From Clostridia bacterium (GTDB taxonomy: Bacteria > Bacillota > Clostridia > Oscillospirales > Acutalibacteraceae), in contig JAFNVC010000034.1 in the NCBI GenBank assembly GCA_017379935.1, positions 1 through 64,000 of the forward strand: DNA of 64,000 bases, written 5' to 3'. Below, piece after piece: positions 59,787 to 64,000 of this stretch. The notes beneath the pieces are model-generated. The model worked only from the letters and a program-made list of their open reading frames with translations. It had not been told where the DNA came from and made no database searches. Within the stretch, counting starts at the first letter, position 1. Every line of letters starts with the position of its first letter. A program made the translations under genes and the position numbers.

Positions 59787-61154
59787 TTAGCCCTTGATTG
59801 CCATAATGATTTCGTTGATGATAGCCCAGAGCTTTGTGCCCTTGAACCAACGAAGGAACTTTGCACCGAAGTCGAGCTCTTCCTCTTCATATTCGAGTTT
59901 TTCTGAGCCGTCTTCGATTGCGAATGCCTGTGAAAGGCACAAGCCGCCCTTACCGAAAAGCTCTGCTCTTACGTACTGGAAGTCCTCTGAGCCTGCGATT
60001 GTGTCGAGGTCAAGAGTAATTGCATCAGCACCGACTGCAGATGTTGCGATAACCTTGCCGTTTGCAATCCACTGGATTGTGTCGCAGTCCTTAGCGTTGA
60101 CAGAAATCTTATGTCCGTCAACAGCGATGTTTGTGAACATCGGATAGGGGAGACCCTCGTTCATAACGTCGATTTCCTCGGAAGGTCCGATCCACTCGTT
60201 GGGACGAAGCTTTCTTGTGATCATAAAGAGTGCGCCGTTCTCCATTGTCTTCTTAACGTTGTCTACAGTGTTCTCTTCCATCATAAATACGCTGAAGGAT
60301 GAGTCAACGCAGGATGGCCAGTGAGCATCAGTGTTGGAGTAGCCGATAACATTCTTGCCGTAGGGGAGGCAGTACATAAGAAGGTTATCCCAGAGGATTC
60401 TGTCATAGCCTGTTGTGCCGTTTCTCTCGTTGAAGACCTCCATACCGAGGCAGGAATCATACTTGAGCATAAGGTCGCCGAAGAAGCTGATGTAGTAAGG
60501 ATCGTTTACAACATCCGGGTTGGCGTTAGAGTTGAGCCAGTCACCGGGATGATTGATGTGTGAAATACCGCCGTTCTCCTCGATGAACTTGATAACCTGC
60601 TCAAAGCCCTTCTCGTTTTCAGCGCCTGCATAGCCGCTGCCTGTTGTGCCGGGAAGGAAGAAGCCGTTAACGTGGTTCTTTGTGAGTGAGAAATGGTTGA
60701 ACTCGTTTGCGCCGAGAATGGGGAGAAGGCCTGAATCTCTGCTGCTGCCGTCATAAAGCGGATATGTACCGTCCTTGATAGCTATATATTCCTCAGTTGT
60801 GAGATGCTCATAGGGGTTGCCGATAATCCACTGGTATGTATAAAGAAGCTGTGTGTCGGGAGCCTTATCCCAATCAACGCCCGTGATACCATGGTCAGAA
60901 ATTGCGAGGAAATCGTAATCCTGATTGTAATACTCCTTGACCATAACGGGGAGAGTGTCCTCTGCATCGCTGTAGGTTGTGTGTGAATGTACTGTACCCT
61001 TGTATGCGCCCCATGCGTCTGCGCCTTCCCAGATAACCTCGTTGTACGGATTAATAATTGTGTAATCCTCAGCAGCCGAAGCACCGATAACCGCAAACTG
61101 TGCAAGCATCATAATGCTCAGAAGCACGCACATAAGCTTTCTAACTGATTTCAT
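59787..61154 (-). CDS. Secreted PHP-domain phosphoesterase-like protein
   Basis: A 455-residue exported protein with a clear signal peptide (basic start, hydrophobic core, GASAAED cut near residue 28). The PHP metal site is spread over HSHTTYSDAE near 56-65, AISDHG near 84-89, GANEFNH, HINHPGDW near 199-206 and NTDAHW near 273-278. A small beta domain follows (about 345-420), and the C-terminus is amphipathic without a sorting signal. PHP proteins cleave phosphoesters of DNA, polysaccharide or nucleotides; a secreted one in this context may act on teichoic acid or phosphoglycans. Own promoter; AAGGAGG precedes the start. Confidence 0.82.
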   Translation of the reverse strand: MKSVRKLMCVLLSIMMLAQFAVIGASAAEDYTIINPYNEVIWEGADAWGAYKGTVHSHTTYSDAEDTLPVMVKEYYNQDYDFLAISDHGITGVDWDKAPDTQLLYTYQWIIGNPYEHLTTEEYIAIKDGTYPLYDGSSRDSGLLPILGANEFNHFSLTKNHVNGFFLPGTTGSGYAGAENEKGFEQVIKFIEENGGISHINHPGDWLNSNANPDVVNDPYYISFFGDLMLKYDSCLGMEVFNERNGTTGYDRILWDNLLMYCLPYGKNVIGYSNTDAHWPSCVDSSFSVFMMEENTVDNVKKTMENGALFMITRKLRPNEWIGPSEEIDVMNEGLPYPMFTNIAVDGHKISVNAKDCDTIQWIANGKVIATSAVGADAITLDLDTIAGSEDFQYVRAELFGKGGLCLSQAFAIEDGSEKLEYEEEELDFGAKFLRWFKGTKLWAIINEIIMAIKG

Positions 61155-61184
61155 AACAGAAACCTCCTTGAGTTTTATATGTTA

Positions 61185-61214
61185 ATTATAAACAAAATTA
61201 TTAACTATTGTCAA
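61185..61214 (-). promoter_or_regulatory. Strong promoter of the PHP gene
   Basis: On the minus strand: TTGACA (61209-61214), 18 bases, TATAAT (61185-61190). Confidence 0.78.
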
Positions 61215-61224
61215 TGATTTTGTT

Positions 61225-62109
61225 TTAAACAACCTTGAAATTGAGGGTAGCCTTTGTACAATCGTAGGAAAGACCCTCAGTGTAGGGACTGTTCTTGCTT
61301 GTGATGTCGGCATTTTCGTAAACCGAGCACATCAGATGACCGTTGAGGTGTTCTCTTGTTCTTCTTGATTCATAGGGGATTGTAATCTGACCCGTTGTAC
61401 CCTTCCTGACGCTTGAGCTGACCTTGAATTCGATTGTTACGAGATCCTCGTTGATTGATTTGGGAACCTCACTTGACATCATTGCATTTGGTGTCATCGT
61501 GATGCGGAGGAACTTGTGATTCTTTTTGAATTCAGCAAGCTTTGCTTCGCTGTAATCGGGCCAGCAGAGCTCCTTGTTCTGCTGTGCAACCTTTGCCCAG
61601 TCGACGAAGGTGCAGGTCTGCTTGCCGCAAACCTCGTAAAGGCGGCCGTTAGTGTTGAACTTTGCAGCGGGTGCGGAAGAAAAAATGCTGCTGTTGTAAT
61701 AAAACTGTGCGCTTGTCGGCCCCGTGTAGAAATTATTGGAGAGTGAGAGTGTAACATATACGGTGTCGCCCTTCTTGACGGGGATAACGTCGCCCGAGCT
61801 GTAATTCTTGCCGTTTACCGTCGCCTTTAGCGAAAAGATTGCCTTGTATTTTGAGGTGTCGTAAATTCCGACAGCAATCTGCAGAATAACAAGAGCATCT
61901 GTCGAGTTCACTCTGCCGTCGCCGTTGACGTCAGCGGCGTTTTTATTGATTTTATTATTAAGGCCGACAGAATACTGTAAAACAGCGAGAGCATCTGTCG
62001 AATTCACCTTGTTGTCTCCCGTAACATCGCCGAGCTTTGCCGCAGATGCTGTAAGGCATACGGATGCCGTGATGACGAGAGCAAGTAATAATGCTGTAAT
62101 TCTTTTCAT
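61225..62109 (-). CDS. Secreted protein with N-terminal type I dockerin and a cohesin-like domain
   Basis: A 294-residue protein with signal peptide (1-23, cut after ASA). Directly behind it is a complete type I dockerin: GDVTGDNKVNSTDALAVLQ and DVNGDGRVNSTDALVILQ, two calcium loops with paired helices (about 25-83). The remaining part (about 90-294) is beta-rich and similar in layout to cohesin or Big-type modules (KKGDTVYVTLSLSN, PTSAQFYYNSSIF, LVTIEFKVSSSV). Dockerins usually sit at the C-terminus. It could join a cellulosome-like complex or fold back on its own module. 12 bases after the next upstream gene, so cotranscribed with it. Confidence 0.82.
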   Translation of the reverse strand: MKRITALLLALVITASVCLTASAAKLGDVTGDNKVNSTDALAVLQYSVGLNNKINKNAADVNGDGRVNSTDALVILQIAVGIYDTSKYKAIFSLKATVNGKNYSSGDVIPVKKGDTVYVTLSLSNNFYTGPTSAQFYYNSSIFSSAPAAKFNTNGRLYEVCGKQTCTFVDWAKVAQQNKELCWPDYSEAKLAEFKKNHKFLRITMTPNAMMSSEVPKSINEDLVTIEFKVSSSVRKGTTGQITIPYESRRTREHLNGHLMCSVYENADITSKNSPYTEGLSYDCTKATLNFKVV

Positions 62110-62121
62110 ATATATTTCTCC

Positions 62122-63189
62122 TTAACCCATGATAAGTGCAATTATCAGGCTGATTGCGCTTGCACCGCCGAGGACGGCACAGGTAAGCCTGATAAGTGAT
62201 TTACGAAGAAGCCTGTCAGCCTTTGTGTCACAATCCTCGCCGTCTGAATTGCACAATTGATTCAAGCTGCAGAGCATAAGAAGAACCTTGTTGAAGCATG
62301 CGGAGAAAAATTCATCGTCGCTTTCGTTTTCTTCTCTGAAAAGCTTGATTGTGCTTGTGCCGCTTTCGTCAGCAACAGCAACGGGAAGAAACTCATCCTG
62401 AGCTTCTGCATCCACAGCCTTTTCACCGAAAATCACGCTGTACTGAGTGTTCTTGATTGAAAGCAGCTCGCGTGCCTTGTTGATGAGTGTTGTATCATCC
62501 TCAGCACTGCAGTCATATTTATCGTCCGTGATGATGTAGCCCTTGTCATCCTTAGGAATATATCCGGAAATATAGCCGACCGCAGGAGTGCCTGCGAATG
62601 CGATACGGATTTTTTCATCGTTGACCTTTTCTGCAAATCTGTTATAGATTGAGCGGCGTCTTACCTCTGCCGCACGGCTGTTGATGCCGTCGCATATTTT
62701 GCCGAAATAATCGTAAAGTGAGCCGAGTACAGTCTCATCAGCGCGGGGTGCTTCCACGGGGAGGTAGATGATGTGCTGTGCGCCTGAGGAGAGAGTAAAG
62801 CCGCAGGTCAGCGCACTTTCGGTCAGCATAACCTCGGCGCCGACGGGAAAACGGACATTTACATCGTAAATATTTTCCTTGATTTTACCACTGTGGAGAA
62901 GGGGCTTGAGCGCAACGGCAACCTCTTCGTTGACTGCGGTTTTAATGCCGAGTGCGGAGGAAAGCATCCTCTTTGTTGCATTATACATATTATTCTGCAC
63001 TGCGATGATAACCACGTCAGCGGCACGCAGACTCTGCGAAACTGCAAGCAGCATTCTCTTCTGTGAGGTGAAGCTTGTGAAGCCTCCGCAATCGGGGAAA
63101 AAGCTTTTTGCACAATCAAGAATTGATTTTTTGCCCGATTCAGACTCGGGAAGCTCCTGCTTTTCGAGCGAAAAAAGTTTGATATTCAT
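62122..63189 (-). CDS. Protein of unknown function with C-terminal membrane anchor
   Basis: A 355-residue, mostly soluble alpha/beta protein ending in a hydrophobic helix (about 335-354), so probably tail-anchored. Segments such as SLRAADVVIIAVQNNMYNATKRML and ALTCGFTLSSGAQHIIYLPVE look like a nucleotide- or cofactor-binding alpha/beta fold, but I recognise no family. It starts at ATG 63189, 10 bases after the sortase stop, with GAGGTG upstream; the longer frame overlaps the sortase gene and is not used. Confidence 0.65.
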   Translation of the reverse strand: MNIKLFSLEKQELPESESGKKSILDCAKSFFPDCGGFTSFTSQKRMLLAVSQSLRAADVVIIAVQNNMYNATKRMLSSALGIKTAVNEEVAVALKPLLHSGKIKENIYDVNVRFPVGAEVMLTESALTCGFTLSSGAQHIIYLPVEAPRADETVLGSLYDYFGKICDGINSRAAEVRRRSIYNRFAEKVNDEKIRIAFAGTPAVGYISGYIPKDDKGYIITDDKYDCSAEDDTTLINKARELLSIKNTQYSVIFGEKAVDAEAQDEFLPVAVADESGTSTIKLFREENESDDEFFSACFNKVLLMLCSLNQLCNSDGEDCDTKADRLLRKSLIRLTCAVLGGASAISLIIALIMG

Positions 63190-63199
63190 TAGGCACCTC

Positions 63200-64000
63200 T
63201 TAACTGATTGTAAATTTTGACGCGTTACGGAAGGGGTTTGACATACCCATTTCGTCATACCACGCCTGTGGGAATCGCTGATTTTCGTTGACCTTTGCCT
63301 TTGAGGTGTCAACCTCCTTGCTTTCACCGTCGCGTACAAGTCTTGCCATTACGACAAAGCGTGCATCCTCGAAAACGGTGTCGCAGGTCGAAAGGGTGAG
63401 GATTTTATCACCCGGGACGATGTCAACCGCTTCGTTTGTATAATATGAGCGGGATTTGACCTCGTCGATAAACTCGAGGAAGTTTGCCTCGGACGGGAAA
63501 TTCGTCGCGATGTACGGGAATTCATAGCCGTTGTCCTGTGCCTTGTCTCCGTTAGAGATAAAGGCGGCAAAAATCTTCCATGTATGGTTGGAGTAAATTG
63601 TATTGAACTCAAGGGTAGGATATGCCTTGTAGTTTTCAATGTCGTTGTAAAGGCTGAGTGAGCCGAGCTGAGAGCCGTCGCGCATATTGTGACCGTAGAT
63701 TATTGTGTTAGCGTTAAGCTCCTTGAGATTGTTGCGGAAATCGACGAAAAGCGTACCGTAGCGTGTGGTCTCGCCCTTGAAGCCAAGATTGAGATACTTT
63801 TCGTTATTATCCGCCTGAACAACATTGTAGCCGGTCTCGTCGATAGCGCTGATATAAAGCTTGCCTGCAAAATCGGGGTTGATTTTGAGAAGGGCGCTGT
63901 ATTTTGCAAGAATGGTATCGTTACTGCCGTCCATAATTGTTGTGTTGGTGTTATCCTCGTCGGTAACCGTCGTGTCGTTTCCCGTCTGATTATGCTTGAA
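63200..64000 (-). CDS. Class B sortase, N-terminus cut by the window edge
   Basis: The frame is open to the right edge, so the start, and probably an N-terminal anchor and cytoplasmic tail, lie outside. The visible 266 residues hold the sortase B core: IIYGHNMRDGSQLG with the catalytic His, ILTLSTCDT with the catalytic Cys and EDARFVVMARLVR with the active-site Arg. It would join a surface protein to cell wall or pilus. The ATG at 63934 is internal, as the preceding Thr/Asn-rich codons continue the frame. No protein with a sorting signal is seen in the window; genes downstream in the operon are the unknown membrane protein and the dockerin protein. Confidence 0.87.
   Translation of the reverse strand, partial: FKHNQTGNDTTVTDEDNTNTTIMDGSNDTILAKYSALLKINPDFAGKLYISAIDETGYNVVQADNNEKYLNLGFKGETTRYGTLFVDFRNNLKELNANTIIYGHNMRDGSQLGSLSLYNDIENYKAYPTLEFNTIYSNHTWKIFAAFISNGDKAQDNGYEFPYIATNFPSEANFLEFIDEVKSRSYYTNEAVDIVPGDKILTLSTCDTVFEDARFVVMARLVRDGESKEVDTSKAKVNENQRFPQAWYDEMGMSNPFRNASKFTIS

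Noticed and set aside
1..64000. tRNA, rRNA, CRISPR arrays, insertion sequences and prophage genes
   Set aside because: No cloverleaf with a GGTTCRA arm was seen in the spacers, no regularly spaced direct repeats, and no transposase, integrase or phage structural protein.

Overview
The window looks like a chromosomal segment from an anaerobic, endospore-forming clostridium of the gut type (Oscillospiraceae/Ruminococcaceae-like). The evidence is the sporulation genes yqfC, yqfD and ylbJ, a GerA/SpoVAF-type protein, a SpoIID-like protein with peptidoglycan-binding repeats, a dockerin, a class B sortase, many glycan-degrading enzymes (GH98, GH92, GH84, GH36, GH16 and a DUF4838 protein), a lysine riboswitch and a palindromic intergenic repeat of the kind common in gut Clostridia. 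Placement below the class level is inference. I see no tRNA, rRNA, CRISPR array, transposase or phage gene.

Left part (1-13.7 kb). A repeat element is followed by a minus-strand operon of an FAD-dependent oxidoreductase and two ABC exporter half-transporters. A NERD-domain protein, a GNAT plus a GNAT_C-like acyltransferase pair, a secreted GH98 glycosidase, a SulP anion transporter and a convergent Na/phosphate cotransporter follow. A 33-residue ORF lies in the only gap longer than 300 bases (5164-5640).

Glycan region (13.7-35 kb). One minus-strand promoter near 20.95 kb appears to drive six tightly packed genes: a GNAT, a BadF/GlcNAc-kinase-like kinase, a SIS-domain protein, NAD synthetase, a GH92 mannosidase and a DUF4838 glycosidase-like protein. 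Divergent to it is an apparently cytoplasmic GH84 O-GlcNAcase-type enzyme. GH84 plus a GNAT resembling the acetyltransferase-like domain of animal O-GlcNAcase reproduces the two-domain layout of that protein as two neighbouring genes. Ribokinase with ribulose-phosphate epimerase, an unassigned propeller plus helical-toroid protein with GH16, and a GH36 alpha-galactosidase complete the sugar-catabolic set. A lysine riboswitch precedes an NhaC-type transporter, and a parvulin foldase follows.

Housekeeping and sporulation region (35-49.4 kb). radC, yqfD-yqfC and ylbJ (divergent), a small cysteine protein, glycerate kinase, ylxM-ffh-rpsP-khpA-rimM-trmD, a Crh-like HPr with Ser at position 15, uvrC with no canonical start codon beside its ribosome binding site, rsmD-coaD, a coiled-coil protein and a MurD ligase.

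Surface region (49.4-64 kb). A glycosyltransferase, an O-antigen-ligase-like protein and a fused chain-length/tyrosine kinase form a polysaccharide operon. It is followed by a SpoIID/peptidoglycan-binding pair, a SpoVAF-like protein and a Gln/Gly-repeat exported protein. mgtE has a long structured leader with two mutually exclusive helices around its ribosome binding site that I could not match to a known riboswitch. The window ends in a secreted PHP-domain protein, a dockerin protein, an unknown membrane protein and a sortase B cut by the window edge.
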